DNA from: Leptospira bourretii
GTDB lineage: Bacteria > Spirochaetota > Leptospiria > Leptospirales > Leptospiraceae
Assembly: GCF_004770145.1 (NCBI RefSeq)
Contig: NZ_RQFW01000022.1
Span: forward strand, 62,001-126,000
Length of the DNA: 64,000 nucleotides
Direction: 5' to 3'
Position 1 is the stretch's first letter; each line of letters begins with the position of its first letter. Positions 1 to 7,899 of the stretch are shown in pieces. The position numbers and the translations under genes were made by a program. The notes under the pieces were generated by a model. That model did no database searches and had not been told where the DNA came from. It saw only the letters and a list, made by a program, of their open reading frames with translations.

Positions 1-362
1 ATCACGTTCCCTTCCGAACTCTCCGAACAAAGTTCCACAAAAGGAATGTTAATCCATTGTATCAAAACACTGAATTGAGAGTCCATTTCCAGTTCATTCA
101 GTAACTGAAACCTGACCCATTGGCCACCTTCCTCCCGTTTTCCCCTCATGGCATCGGGACTCCGGTTGTCGATCCAGACCAAATGACGCAGAGATTGGAT
201 CGATTCGTGGCTACAATTCTTGGGAACTTCTGTCTTTTGGGGTACCAAAAATTGGACATCATGGCTGATGTTCCGTCCGTAGAAACTTTCTGGTTTCCAG
301 AGACACCCCTCCAATCCGGCTAGGATTGCCAAAAGGAACAGGATTCCAGCCATTTGTTTCAT
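1..362 (-). CDS. Putative lipoprotein, N-terminal part (runs off left edge)
   Basis: An uninterrupted leftward frame starts at an ATG at 362 and stays open to the window edge (120 complete codons). The N-terminus is a hydrophobic signal segment ending in LAGLEGC (Cys20), which fits a relaxed spirochaetal lipobox. Residues about 80-118 (QWVRFQLLNELEMDS and following) resemble the start of a 7TMR-DISMED2-like extracellular sensor domain, but this match is weak. It is divergent from the bicarbonate transporter gene, with about 145 bp between them. The rightward open frame at 120-323 is its shadow. That a gene is present is well supported; its function is not. Confidence 0.7.
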   Translation of the reverse strand, partial: MKQMAGILFLLAILAGLEGCLWKPESFYGRNISHDVQFLVPQKTEVPKNCSHESIQSLRHLVWIDNRSPDAMRGKREEGGQWVRFQLLNELEMDSQFSVLIQWINIPFVELCSESSEGNV

Positions 363-428
363 CTGAATCACCAGTCTTTGGGCAATCTATACGCAAGAAA
401 GCGATTTCAAGGTTTGGAAAAAAACGAA

Positions 429-457
429 TTGGATTATTTTTTGTCCAATTTTATGAT
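429..457 (+). promoter_or_regulatory. Predicted sigma70-type promoter of the SbtA operon
   Basis: TTGGAT (429-434), a 17-bp spacer and TATGAT (452-457) sit about 50 bp upstream of the start codon at 507. Spacing and hexamers are close to the housekeeping consensus. The -10 box lies exactly between the arms of an inverted repeat (439-468). Confidence 0.5.
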
Positions 458-468
458 TTTGGACAAAA
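439..468. promoter_or_regulatory. Inverted repeat straddling the SbtA promoter (putative operator)
   Basis: Perfect 10-bp arms TTTTGTCCAA (439-448) and TTGGACAAAA (459-468) are separated by 10 bp that contain the predicted -10 box. The 20-bp centre-to-centre distance puts both half-sites on one DNA face. It may control the rightward transporter operon, the leftward lipoprotein gene, or both. Candidate binders include the TetR protein encoded at 3430-4053, but nothing in the sequence proves this. Confidence 0.45.
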
Positions 469-506
469 TGCATGTCTAAAATGATGACAACGAGAGGGAA
501 GAAATT

Positions 507-1493
507 ATGGATTTCCATGCAGCACTCAACAACATATTAAACCCACCGGTACTCTTTTTCTTTTTAGGAATGGGTGTCGTATTTTTCAAATCAGATCTAA
601 GGATTACGGAAGGTGTCTCCAAATTCCTATCTTTGTATCTTTTGTTCTCCATCGGCTTCAAAGGCGGCCATGAACTTTTCAAATCCCCTTTTGCGGAAGA
701 ACATTTGTTAACACTCATCGCCTGTATGTTTATGGCATGTTTTGTTCCCATTTATTCTTACTTTATCTTCAAAGCAAAACTGGATCATGCGAACTCTGCA
801 GCCCTTGCAGGAAGTTTTGGTTCGATCAGTGCCGTTACCTTTGTGACCGCTGGTGCTTTTTTACACAGTTATGGATATGAATACCAAGGTTTCATCGTTG
901 CAGGAATGGCCCTTATGGAATCACCTGCGATTGTTCTCGCAGTGATTTTAGATCGTTTGGGTAAAAAGAAAAACCATGAAAACATAAACGAAAAAATTCA
1001 ATGGAAACAATTACTCCACGAAGCTTTCTTTAGTTCTTCAGTTTATATTTTGATCGGAGCACTCATCGTTGGTTATCTTTCTGGCGAATCTGGTTGGAAT
1101 ACCACAAAACCTTTTACGGAAGATATTTTTAAAGGACTTCTCACTTTCTTTCTTTTGGACAAAGGAATTGATGCCGCAAAACAAATGCGTGAACTAAAGA
1201 AAGTCGGATTTTTTTTGGTTGGATCAGCACTTGCCATCATGGTGATCAACGTGGTCATCGCGATTCTACTCACAAAGATCATCCAAATGCCAATCGGTGA
1301 TGCATTGATGTTTGTCGTACTCTGTGCCTCTGCATCCTATATTGCAGTACCAGCTGCCATGAAAGAATCCATTCCGGAAGCAAACCCAAGTATTTACCTA
1401 ACCGTTGCCTTATCGATTGTATTCCCCATCAATATCATCATTGGAATCCCTTTATACTTTTACATACTAAAAGTGATAAGCGGAGTTGCTTAA
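507..1493 (+). CDS. SbtA-family sodium-dependent bicarbonate transporter
   Basis: A 328-residue polytopic inner-membrane protein of the SbtA/DUF897 family. The conserved GSFGSISAVTFVTA segment is at residues 102-115, and a run of hydrophobic helices covers the whole length. In cyanobacteria SbtA is a high-affinity Na+-dependent bicarbonate symporter, usually inhibited by the PII-like SbtB. No SbtB gene is seen here. A good Shine-Dalgarno (GAGAGGGA, 492-499) supports the start. It is followed 37 bp later by a porin gene, suggesting an operon. Family assignment is secure; the substrate in this organism is inferred and could be another anion. Confidence 0.88.
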   Translation: MDFHAALNNILNPPVLFFFLGMGVVFFKSDLRITEGVSKFLSLYLLFSIGFKGGHELFKSPFAEEHLLTLIACMFMACFVPIYSYFIFKAKLDHANSAALAGSFGSISAVTFVTAGAFLHSYGYEYQGFIVAGMALMESPAIVLAVILDRLGKKKNHENINEKIQWKQLLHEAFFSSSVYILIGALIVGYLSGESGWNTTKPFTEDIFKGLLTFFLLDKGIDAAKQMRELKKVGFFLVGSALAIMVINVVIAILLTKIIQMPIGDALMFVVLCASASYIAVPAAMKESIPEANPSIYLTVALSIVFPINIIIGIPLYFYILKVISGVA

Positions 1494-1530
1494 TTCGAGA
1501 GAACATCACTGAAGGAAAAGGAGATATCAG

Positions 1531-3369
1531 ATGTATATTTCAAAAGGTTATTTCTATTTTCTATTGTTAGCGGTTTTTTTGCCGCTAACAGTGCCAAAAG
1601 CAGAACCAATAGATACACAAAATTCCGAAGGAACGGTTCAGACTCCCAAACCTTATGTTTCAACAATGAAAGAAAAAGGGATCGATCCTGAATTCAATCG
1701 GCATATGTTTGTGGAACCAGAGTTGTCCAAACATTCAGCTAACTCGCAACAATTTTGGTTAAATGATGTATTACGATTTGGATTGTATTTAAGGCCCAGA
1801 CAAGAATCCAGATACAATTTGGATTTTAATGCTTCTGACAAAGGTTATATTGATAGAACCATCCAAACATCTTCCATTTATTTTATTTTTGACCCAAGTC
1901 CTTATGTTCAAGCAAAGGTAACACTCCAAGATGCTCGAGTTTGGGGTGGAGAATCACCGGCATCTTCTGGAGACATACGAGCTAATTTTTTTAATAATAC
2001 TGCAGATCTTTATTCAAAGAACCAAACAAATGCAGTTTCTTTAAACCAAACAGGAGTTAGAGAAGCATTTGTGACTCTCAACCAACTCCCCCTCCATTCT
2101 AAATTACAAGTAGGAAGGCAAATTTGGGCTTATGGAGACCAACGGATGATTGGTGGAGGAAACTGGACAGTGAACGGCCTTTCTTTCGATGGCGCAAGAC
2201 TCATGTTCAATTATGAGAATTTTAAAATCCACTTTTTAATGGCAAGGCCCTACTGGACACAAAGCGGAACTAACGGTGTCGTTTCAGCAAACGATCCTAA
2301 ACTCAACTCGGCAGCAACAGGAACAGATACAACACTTCTCGGAACCTATAATAGTTTTACCATTCCTGATTGGGTGACTTTGGATCTTTATAGTTTGGGA
2401 GTGGTTCGCAAATGGAAAAAAAATCCAATCAATCCTGTGACTGGTTTGCCTGAATCTTCGAATGATGATCCGCAAGCAATGAATCGAAGTAAACAAAACC
2501 AAAACCTGATCACAACAGGATTTCGTCTGACCAACAGAACCAAAGGAAATTTCCTTCCAGACGGAAAATCATGGGACTTCACTTGGGAATCTGCTTTCCA
2601 AACAGGAACCAGTGGCAGACGCATCCAAGACCCGTATTTAAAAGAATACCTACCCAATGAATATGACAACTCGAGGACCGAAAGAGAAAAATACACAGGT
2701 CAAATGCATGTGTTTCAAACCGGGTATACTTTTTTCAAAAAACTACGGTTAGGTGGACAAGTTTTATACGCATCTGGTGACAAAAATAGAGCAGATGCTT
2801 CTGTATCTACTTTCCAAACACTTGCCAATCCGAGATTTGGAGTGATTCCCTATTTTAATAGTGTGGCCGGGATTTCAGAAAACATCAACGCACAGAATCT
2901 TTATTCAAAGTCAGTAAGTATCAGTTATAAAACCGATTCCTTTGGAGAATTCCAGGTCACCTACTTCCAGAATGATAAAGCAGAAAAACAAGATGCTTGG
3001 TATGCCATCAGCGGTGCTGCCAATTCCACAAGTTCTCTGGGAGAAAAAAATCCTTATCCCGTTTCCTCCGACAAAGGCAGTACAGAGAATTATTCTAATA
3101 ATTCATACTCTTCTCCTTATGCCCTGGGAAAACGAATTTATACGGAAGTGGATTTGACTTGGCACGGACAAATTAATGATTTTGTTTCATTATGGATGGG
3201 ATTTGGGTATTTGAATGCGGGGGATTCGGTTCGTAATTATCGAAATAGCAAAATCCAATACAATACGACCACACAATCCTTTGAATGGAACCAAAACTAC
3301 TTACAAGGCAAAAACCAACTGGCACGTGACGCCTATATGGCCTATGCCCAAATCAACGCTGCTTTTTAA
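1531..3369 (+). CDS. Outer-membrane porin of the alginate-export type
   Basis: A 612-residue exported protein. An N-terminal signal peptide (hydrophobic residues about 6-22) is followed by a beta-strand-rich barrel rich in aromatic residues and alternating polarity. Segments such as LRPRQESRYNLDF and VGRQIWAYGDQRMIGGGNW are typical of the alginate-export (AlgE-like) outer-membrane family, which is broader than alginate transport. The C-terminus ends in Phe, as expected for a BAM substrate. A strong AAGGAG site lies just upstream. Being 37 bp downstream of the SbtA-type gene, it may supply the outer-membrane step for the same anion; that coupling is inference. Confidence 0.8.
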   Translation: MYISKGYFYFLLLAVFLPLTVPKAEPIDTQNSEGTVQTPKPYVSTMKEKGIDPEFNRHMFVEPELSKHSANSQQFWLNDVLRFGLYLRPRQESRYNLDFNASDKGYIDRTIQTSSIYFIFDPSPYVQAKVTLQDARVWGGESPASSGDIRANFFNNTADLYSKNQTNAVSLNQTGVREAFVTLNQLPLHSKLQVGRQIWAYGDQRMIGGGNWTVNGLSFDGARLMFNYENFKIHFLMARPYWTQSGTNGVVSANDPKLNSAATGTDTTLLGTYNSFTIPDWVTLDLYSLGVVRKWKKNPINPVTGLPESSNDDPQAMNRSKQNQNLITTGFRLTNRTKGNFLPDGKSWDFTWESAFQTGTSGRRIQDPYLKEYLPNEYDNSRTEREKYTGQMHVFQTGYTFFKKLRLGGQVLYASGDKNRADASVSTFQTLANPRFGVIPYFNSVAGISENINAQNLYSKSVSISYKTDSFGEFQVTYFQNDKAEKQDAWYAISGAANSTSSLGEKNPYPVSSDKGSTENYSNNSYSSPYALGKRIYTEVDLTWHGQINDFVSLWMGFGYLNAGDSVRNYRNSKIQYNTTTQSFEWNQNYLQGKNQLARDAYMAYAQINAAF

Positions 3370-3429
3370 GAAAAACGTTCGATTTTTAGATGGATTTGAA
3401 TACCATGGAGGTCAGATTGATTCAAGTCC

Positions 3430-4053
3430 ATGTTGGAAGCTTCAAACAAACAAAGACGGATTCGCAATAGCCTTTCTCGAGAGGAAATTAGAAACGTTTC
3501 TCTCCTGATTTTAAAGGAAGAAGGATTGGAAGGTCTTTCCATGCGAAAGATTGCCAACCGACTTGGTTGCAGTGTTGCCAGTCCTTATTCCTATTATGAA
3601 AGCCAAATTGACCTTGTCCAAGACTTAATCAAATCAGGTGAGGATGAGCTCCTCTCCATGCTAAAAAAGGCAAGTGCGGAAGTAGACACTAAGTCCGCCT
3701 TCCAACAATTAGCTGCCATTGCACGTGCCTATTTTAATTTCGCAAGTAACAACCGAGAGTTACACAAAGTAATGTTTGTGACTGACTACGGCGGAGTCCA
3801 TAGAAAAGCATTCCCTCAATTACCAAAAAGTTATCGTTTCTTTTTAGAAACAGTTCGCATTGGATTTGAATCCGGTGAAATTCCCTATCCAAAAAATGAA
3901 TATCCTGCCATTGCACGATTGATGTGGAGTTGGATGTATGGAGTGATTGTTTTGGATATGACTGGAATGCTTCGAAAAAGAAAAGGTTCAGGAAACCCCA
4001 TTGAAGAAGGGATTTCCTATTTCCAAAAACTTTTGAGTAAAAAAGAAATCTAA
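3430..4053 (+). CDS. TetR-family transcriptional regulator
   Basis: A 207-residue one-component regulator. The N-terminal helix-turn-helix is at about residues 36-62 (LSMRKIANRLGCSVASPYSYY), followed by an all-helical ligand-binding domain. The start at 3430 is fixed from upstream by an in-frame TGA at 3418-3420; the SD is weak. It lies 60 bp downstream of the porin gene on the same strand, so it may regulate the transporter/porin operon. Its stop codon overlaps that of the convergent acyltransferase gene by 4 bp. Ligand unknown. Confidence 0.88.
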   Translation: MLEASNKQRRIRNSLSREEIRNVSLLILKEEGLEGLSMRKIANRLGCSVASPYSYYESQIDLVQDLIKSGEDELLSMLKKASAEVDTKSAFQQLAAIARAYFNFASNNRELHKVMFVTDYGGVHRKAFPQLPKSYRFFLETVRIGFESGEIPYPKNEYPAIARLMWSWMYGVIVLDMTGMLRKRKGSGNPIEEGISYFQKLLSKKEI

Positions 4054-4805
4054 CCTACTGGTGAGATTTCCAAACCTTCGTTTTCATCATCTAACATTTC
4101 TTTGGTTGTATCAGATATCGTAACAGAAGTTCCTTTATCTTTCAAACGAATGAGTTCACTTCGAATGTAACTAATGGTTTCGGGTGCATCAGTTACTTCC
4201 CAAATTGGATTTCCAACAGACAATCGAATGGGTTTATTCAAATTATAAGCATCAAGAAACAATGGAATGATTGGTAAATTGTATCGTTTACTCAAAACAA
4301 CCATACCCGGATATAATTTTCTACCTTTACGAAATCCTCGGTACCAAGTACCTTCGGGAAAAATACCAATTCCTAAATTGCCACGTCCAATCCTTCGTTT
4401 AAAGTCTTTGATTGTTGTTGGATCAGACTCACTTCGGTTGAGTGGAATCAAATCAATGGACTTTACAATTCCTTTCACCAGTTGTTCTTTTCGGTGAACC
4501 CATTTTCTCTTTTTTCCTTTGTTGGAAACTCCAGAATCGTAACTAGTAAGTGCAGTTGTATAAATTCCATATCGTTTGAGAACCCCTCGAATCACGAAGG
4601 CATCATAAGGCATTGTAATTGCTTTTAAAAACTTATTTCTTGGTTTGATGTGGTTTGAAATCAAAATGGCAGATTTTCCATTTAACTTGCGTAAGATATG
4701 GTCATTTTGAATTTCAACTTTTTTGTGTCCGTACTTCAAACGCATTGGTTTCACCACAATCCACATCAGCACAAATCCAATTGATCTTCCTACATAATAG
4801 AACAT
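4050..4805 (-). CDS. PlsC-like lysophospholipid acyltransferase family protein, degenerate HX4D motif
   Basis: A 251-residue protein with an N-terminal membrane helix (about 1-20) and the 1-acylglycerol-phosphate acyltransferase fold. The acyl-acceptor motif GIFPEGTW is intact (FPEGT 149-153). The catalytic HX4D motif reads NHIKPRN, so Asn57 replaces the expected Asp five residues after His52. Known family members use the His-Asp pair as a charge relay in acyl transfer to lysophospholipids, so this protein may have altered activity or acceptor use. It is convergent with the TetR gene and divergent from the cobalamin riboswitch. Fold confidence is good; activity is uncertain. Confidence 0.75.
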   Translation of the reverse strand: MFYYVGRSIGFVLMWIVVKPMRLKYGHKKVEIQNDHILRKLNGKSAILISNHIKPRNKFLKAITMPYDAFVIRGVLKRYGIYTTALTSYDSGVSNKGKKRKWVHRKEQLVKGIVKSIDLIPLNRSESDPTTIKDFKRRIGRGNLGIGIFPEGTWYRGFRKGRKLYPGMVVLSKRYNLPIIPLFLDAYNLNKPIRLSVGNPIWEVTDAPETISYIRSELIRLKDKGTSVTISDTTKEMLDDENEGLEISPVG

Positions 4806-4959
4806 AACTTTTCCTCTTATACTGTCAGTGCCCCAAAATCCAAATTGGTTGCAAAAGTTTACTCAAGATTTTAGCTACAATTCCAAGTCATTTCTGTTTC
4901 AAATGATCCTTACTCGCCTGAACATGTGGGCTTTAAAAATTTGACAATTCCTCCTTTGG

Positions 4960-5095
4960 CAAAAATCTGGGAAATACCTTCAGGGAGGAAACAGGTGAAA
5001 GTCCTGTGCTGACCCGCAACTGTAATCCAAATTAACATTTGGTGAGCCAGATCTTCCCCGTAAAGTTTACCTCGCGGTCATGGGGCTTTACACAC
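4960..5095 (+). promoter_or_regulatory. Cobalamin (vitamin B12) riboswitch
   Basis: The sequence carries the conserved aptamer elements in order. These are a hairpin ACAGG(4991-4995)/CCTGT(5003-5007) with loop TGAAAGT, the core ACCCGCAACTGTAA (5012-5025), a TCCAAAT/ATTTGG helix (5026-5042), and the B12-box-like GAGCCAGATCTTCC (5044-5057). ATCTGG (4965-4970) pairs with CCAGAT (5047-5052) to close the core. A last hairpin GTAAAG(5060-5065)/CTTTAC(5086-5091) has CTCGCGGTCA in its loop, suited to the L5-L13 kissing contact. It lies on the + strand, 166 nt upstream of a lipoprotein gene. Such switches normally repress B12 uptake or B12-independent isozymes when adenosylcobalamin is present. Confidence 0.88.
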
Positions 5096-5099
5096 TGAT

Positions 5100-5145
5100 T
5101 CCAAATGCCTTCCATTTGGATAAGGGGCCCCGAAGGAATCGGGGC
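5100..5145 (+). promoter_or_regulatory. Two perfect hairpins after the riboswitch (probable expression platform)
   Basis: Hairpin 1 is TCCAAATG(5100-5107), loop CCTTC, CATTTGGA(5113-5120). Hairpin 2 is GCCCCGA(5127-5133), loop AGGAA, TCGGGGC(5139-5145). Neither is followed by a U-run, so they are not classical intrinsic terminators. The left arm of hairpin 1 repeats the TCCAAAT strand of the aptamer helix and could pair with the aptamer's CATTTGG (5036-5042). An alternative fold is therefore possible. Confidence 0.5.
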
Positions 5146-5260
5146 ACCCGAAACAATCGCAAACAATATTTGTATTTTAAGTTCCCATACTTAAAAGTTA
5201 ACTACAGTTTGTTTATCATTGGCCGGAGTTCCCCAAATCTTAAACAATTAGGAGACTTCT

Positions 5261-5890
5261 ATGAAAAGAACTTTTAAAACCACTGCCCTATCCTTGATCC
5301 TTCTTGCACAACTTGTTGCATGCCAAACAGAAAAACAAGTTTCCGAAACAGATGCAAATAATAAACTTTTAGTTGGACTACTGGCAGGTAGTGCCGTCTC
5401 TACATCATTTTTATTGGAATACAATGGACAGTGGAACGCTGGTTATACGTATGATGCAAGTGGACAAATGACAGGAACTCCGAACGGACGACTCATCATT
5501 GCCACAAACCCAGATGGATCGGGAAGTATCATTTCTGGATTCAATTCCAATGCAAATTACTTTGGTGGTGGAGATACAACCTACCGAATTCTTTATTTTG
5601 ATAAGGCTACTCGTAGACTTTATTACCAAAACACACCTGGTGGAAATAATTTTGCAAACTCTACTTTTGGAAGAATTGATTATACTCCTGTCACTACTTC
5701 AGGTTGCGAACTTGGTGCTTCCAAATGTTTTTATTTTTGTGAGGCTGTTTCTGGAAAAGCAACCCTTGCAGAAGTACAAGCAAGTACGGTCACAAGTAAT
5801 TCAACGAATTATGCCACCAACGGTTGTGGTGGGTTTACATTCAGCAGGGCTCTTGCAAGAACTGAAAACTCAACTTGGACTGGACTTTAA
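5261..5890 (+). CDS. Riboswitch-controlled lipoprotein of unknown function
   Basis: A 209-residue protein with a clear lipoprotein signal: basic n-region, hydrophobic core and LVAC with Cys21. The mature part is rich in Gly, Ser, Thr and Asn and in short strands, and includes paired cysteines (SGCELGASKCFYFC). I recognise no enzymatic motif. SD TTAGGAG precedes the start at 5261. It is the first gene downstream of the cobalamin riboswitch and 28 bp ahead of a second secreted protein. A surface role in binding or uptake of B12 or another corrinoid is inferred from context only; no TonB receptor gene is in the window. Confidence 0.8.
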   Translation: MKRTFKTTALSLILLAQLVACQTEKQVSETDANNKLLVGLLAGSAVSTSFLLEYNGQWNAGYTYDASGQMTGTPNGRLIIATNPDGSGSIISGFNSNANYFGGGDTTYRILYFDKATRRLYYQNTPGGNNFANSTFGRIDYTPVTTSGCELGASKCFYFCEAVSGKATLAEVQASTVTSNSTNYATNGCGGFTFSRALARTENSTWTGL

Positions 5891-5918
5891 AAAATAGTTT
5901 CTAAAACTAGGAGAAGTG

Positions 5919-6782
5919 ATGCAAAAACATTTAAACACAAAAACGTTATGTCTAATGTTCTTAGTGATTTTTGTATCCTCCTCCTTTTGCAAACCATCCT
6001 CTTCCGCATCGGGGGAAGAAAACCTGGCTGCCCTATTGCCTTTGCTCAATGCGGCAAGTAGTTCTAGTTTTTGTCCCAAATCCCCTCTTCCCTCAGATAT
6101 TTATCTTGCCACAACAGTTGTTAGTGCAAGTGCCAATGTTTCCGGATTTTCTGATCCAAACAAAGCAATCAATGGAGTCTGCGGAGCCGGCGAACTTGTA
6201 GGATCCTTAGATGTTTATGCTTTAGACATCACAGGTCCAGGTGCCTCCATCGTTCTCAGTTGGGGTGGAAAAACAGTAAAGAATGTATTCGGTGACGACT
6301 TTATTGTTTATGACAATAGTTTTCGTATTTCCGATGATACCAATACTTATGCAATGGATCCCTCAGTGATTCAAGTTTCGATTGATGGAACGAATTATTG
6401 TGGATTTAACCCCAGTTATTCGGGTGCAAATGTCAACTTAATGGACAGTTGGACAAAATTTGGTGGACTCCGACCAGTTTATTACAATATGACAACAAAA
6501 CCATATACCAATGAAGACTTATTCATTAATACAGGTGGATTGTTTTTGTTAGGTGGTGGAGACGGTTTCGATTTAGACCAAATAGACGAAAACGATCCTA
6601 ACGACTCAGGTTGTAATGGAACACTTGTCACCAATATCAAAACGATTGGGTTTAAATTTATCAAAATTACATCTGCCAGTAACGTGAATAATCCCGGGAA
6701 TCCAGGGAACAAATTCCCTTGGCCCCCCGGCAGTTACAATGGAAGTGATATTGATGGTGTGGTCGCCCGCGAGATTCAGTAA
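5919..6782 (+). CDS. Secreted surface protein, second gene of the riboswitch operon
   Basis: A 287-residue exported protein. I choose ATG 5919 over GTG 5916 because AGGAG (5909-5913) is then spaced 5 nt. The signal peptide ends at SSSFC, an atypical lipobox. The mature domain appears all-beta, with motifs LSWGGKTVKNVFGDDFIVYDN and IGFKFIKIT. These resemble surface proteins of other bacteria that carry a G-x-DF-x-VYDN/FEN core, some of which sit in cobalamin loci; that recollection is not a verified match. Conserved Asp/Asn-rich stretches (FDLDQIDENDPNDSG) suggest Ca2+ binding. Co-transcribed with the lipoprotein gene 28 bp upstream. Confidence 0.78.
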   Translation: MQKHLNTKTLCLMFLVIFVSSSFCKPSSSASGEENLAALLPLLNAASSSSFCPKSPLPSDIYLATTVVSASANVSGFSDPNKAINGVCGAGELVGSLDVYALDITGPGASIVLSWGGKTVKNVFGDDFIVYDNSFRISDDTNTYAMDPSVIQVSIDGTNYCGFNPSYSGANVNLMDSWTKFGGLRPVYYNMTTKPYTNEDLFINTGGLFLLGGGDGFDLDQIDENDPNDSGCNGTLVTNIKTIGFKFIKITSASNVNNPGNPGNKFPWPPGSYNGSDIDGVVAREIQ

Positions 6783-6980
6783 TTCACTGATCACTTTCTA
6801 AGGTCCATAGCACCTTCGAAGTTCCCCTAAAAAAAACAGAAAAAAACAATCCGTATTTCAGTTGACCGATCTTTAAAAAAAGGTTCTTTTTTTTAAAACC
6901 ACTTCGGGCGTTTATCCATTTTTGAACGAAAACCAATACACAGAGAAAACATATCCATCCAAGATGAAAGGGAGGCAAAA

Positions 6981-7538
6981 TTGAATCAAAAGGCATCCAT
7001 CATTATGGGGGATTACCACAGCATTCCAGAAAATTTGCCTGCCGATGGCCAACTTCGATTGATCTTCCAACCAATTGATATGACATCTTATTGGAGAAGG
7101 TGCGGACTTACTGCAAACTTTGTTGCCGGATTTTATTCCTATTGTTACGAAGCAAGTGAGACCAAAGCCAACTCCCTCTCTACCATCATTAACGAACTTT
7201 TGGAGAATGCTTCTAAATTCTCAAAATCGAAGAATGGTGAAGTCAATGTAGAACTGAAACAATATGGAAATCTTTTAAGGATTGATGTTTTAAATGTAGC
7301 GTCAAAAACCTTACGAGATAGTTTTGAGCTTTTTGTGAAAAAACTCATATCAGAAAACGTGGAGGAGATGTATTTTTCTACACTCGAAACCAAAGAAGAT
7401 GGTGATACCAATTCAGGACTAGGACTTCTCATGATGTTAAAAGACTATCGTGTCCGATTTGGTTATAGTTTCACTGAGATCGATGCCGATACTCATGAAA
7501 TCATAGTAAGAGCAATTATCAACGTAGAAGAGATATAA
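6981..7538 (+). CDS. slr1658-type regulator with HATPase-like (anti-sigma kinase-like) fold
   Basis: A 185-residue cytoplasmic protein. NELLENASKFSKS (N box, residues 71-83) and SGLGLLMM (G-box-like) point to a GHKL ATP-binding fold. The N-terminal signature YWRRCG (37-42) marks the slr1658 superfamily, whose genes typically sit next to slr1659-type STAS-like genes. Start codon is TTG at 6981, supported by GGGAGG at 6970-6975; the next candidate, ATG 7005, lacks an SD. It is 13 bp ahead of the STAS-like gene and a paralogue of the protein at 9893-10480. Predicted role: switch protein binding or phosphorylating the STAS partner. Confidence 0.82.
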   Translation: MNQKASIIMGDYHSIPENLPADGQLRLIFQPIDMTSYWRRCGLTANFVAGFYSYCYEASETKANSLSTIINELLENASKFSKSKNGEVNVELKQYGNLLRIDVLNVASKTLRDSFELFVKKLISENVEEMYFSTLETKEDGDTNSGLGLLMMLKDYRVRFGYSFTEIDADTHEIIVRAIINVEEI

Positions 7539-7551
7539 TAGGCGAAGCTTC

Positions 7552-7899
7552 ATGGAAATCAAAGACTTAGATTACAATATACAATACGACGAAGCCACTA
7601 AGACTGTCAGATTCACAGGTTCCATCCGCTTGCAGAACTTACCAGCTTATGAACCCTTAAAAATATTTTTAAGGGATGCGGCCAAACTTTGCCAAGGCTC
7701 ATTATTAACCTTGGACTTTCGAGATTTACAATTTGTAAACAGTTCGGGAATCACAACCCTATCCATGTTCATTATCGATTCCAGAAAAAGTGCAGCATGC
7801 CAAATTAAGATCCAAGGATCTCTTAACGTTTCTTGGCAGTCAAAATCTCTATCCAATTTCAAAAAACTTTGGGACCAAGTGGTTTTGGAAATTTCCTAA
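7552..7899 (+). CDS. slr1659-type STAS-like anti-sigma factor antagonist
   Basis: A 115-residue single-domain protein with the STAS pattern TLDFRDLQFVNSSGITTLSMFI. Ser64/Ser65 in NSSGI correspond to the serine phosphorylated in SpoIIAA-type antagonists. Encoded 13 bp behind the slr1658-type gene, forming the canonical pair. The SpoIIE phosphatase gene 310 bp downstream is the likely partner that would dephosphorylate it. No sigma factor or other output protein is encoded nearby, so the regulated target is unknown. Confidence 0.83.
   Translation: MEIKDLDYNIQYDEATKTVRFTGSIRLQNLPAYEPLKIFLRDAAKLCQGSLLTLDFRDLQFVNSSGITTLSMFIIDSRKSAACQIKIQGSLNVSWQSKSLSNFKKLWDQVVLEIS

Noticed and set aside
120..323. 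Rightward 67-codon ORF near the left edge
   Set aside because: It is antisense to a leftward frame with a start, signal peptide and lipobox that stays open to the edge.
3391..3430. Inverted repeat TGGATTTGAA / TTCAAGTCCA before the TetR gene at 3430
   Set aside because: One mismatch and a 20-bp spacer; it does not recur near the transporter promoter, so an operator role is not supported.
4941..4946. TTGACA as -35 box of the riboswitch transcript
   Set aside because: No acceptable -10 hexamer lies 16-18 bp downstream.
5499..5897. 132-codon ORF overlapping the riboswitch lipoprotein in another frame
   Set aside because: No SD, biased composition, and the lipoprotein frame has a clear signal peptide and SD.
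6872..6894. A/T-run hairpin after the second riboswitch-operon gene as a terminator
   Set aside because: Stem is almost only A-T with a 3-nt loop and mismatch; too weak to call.
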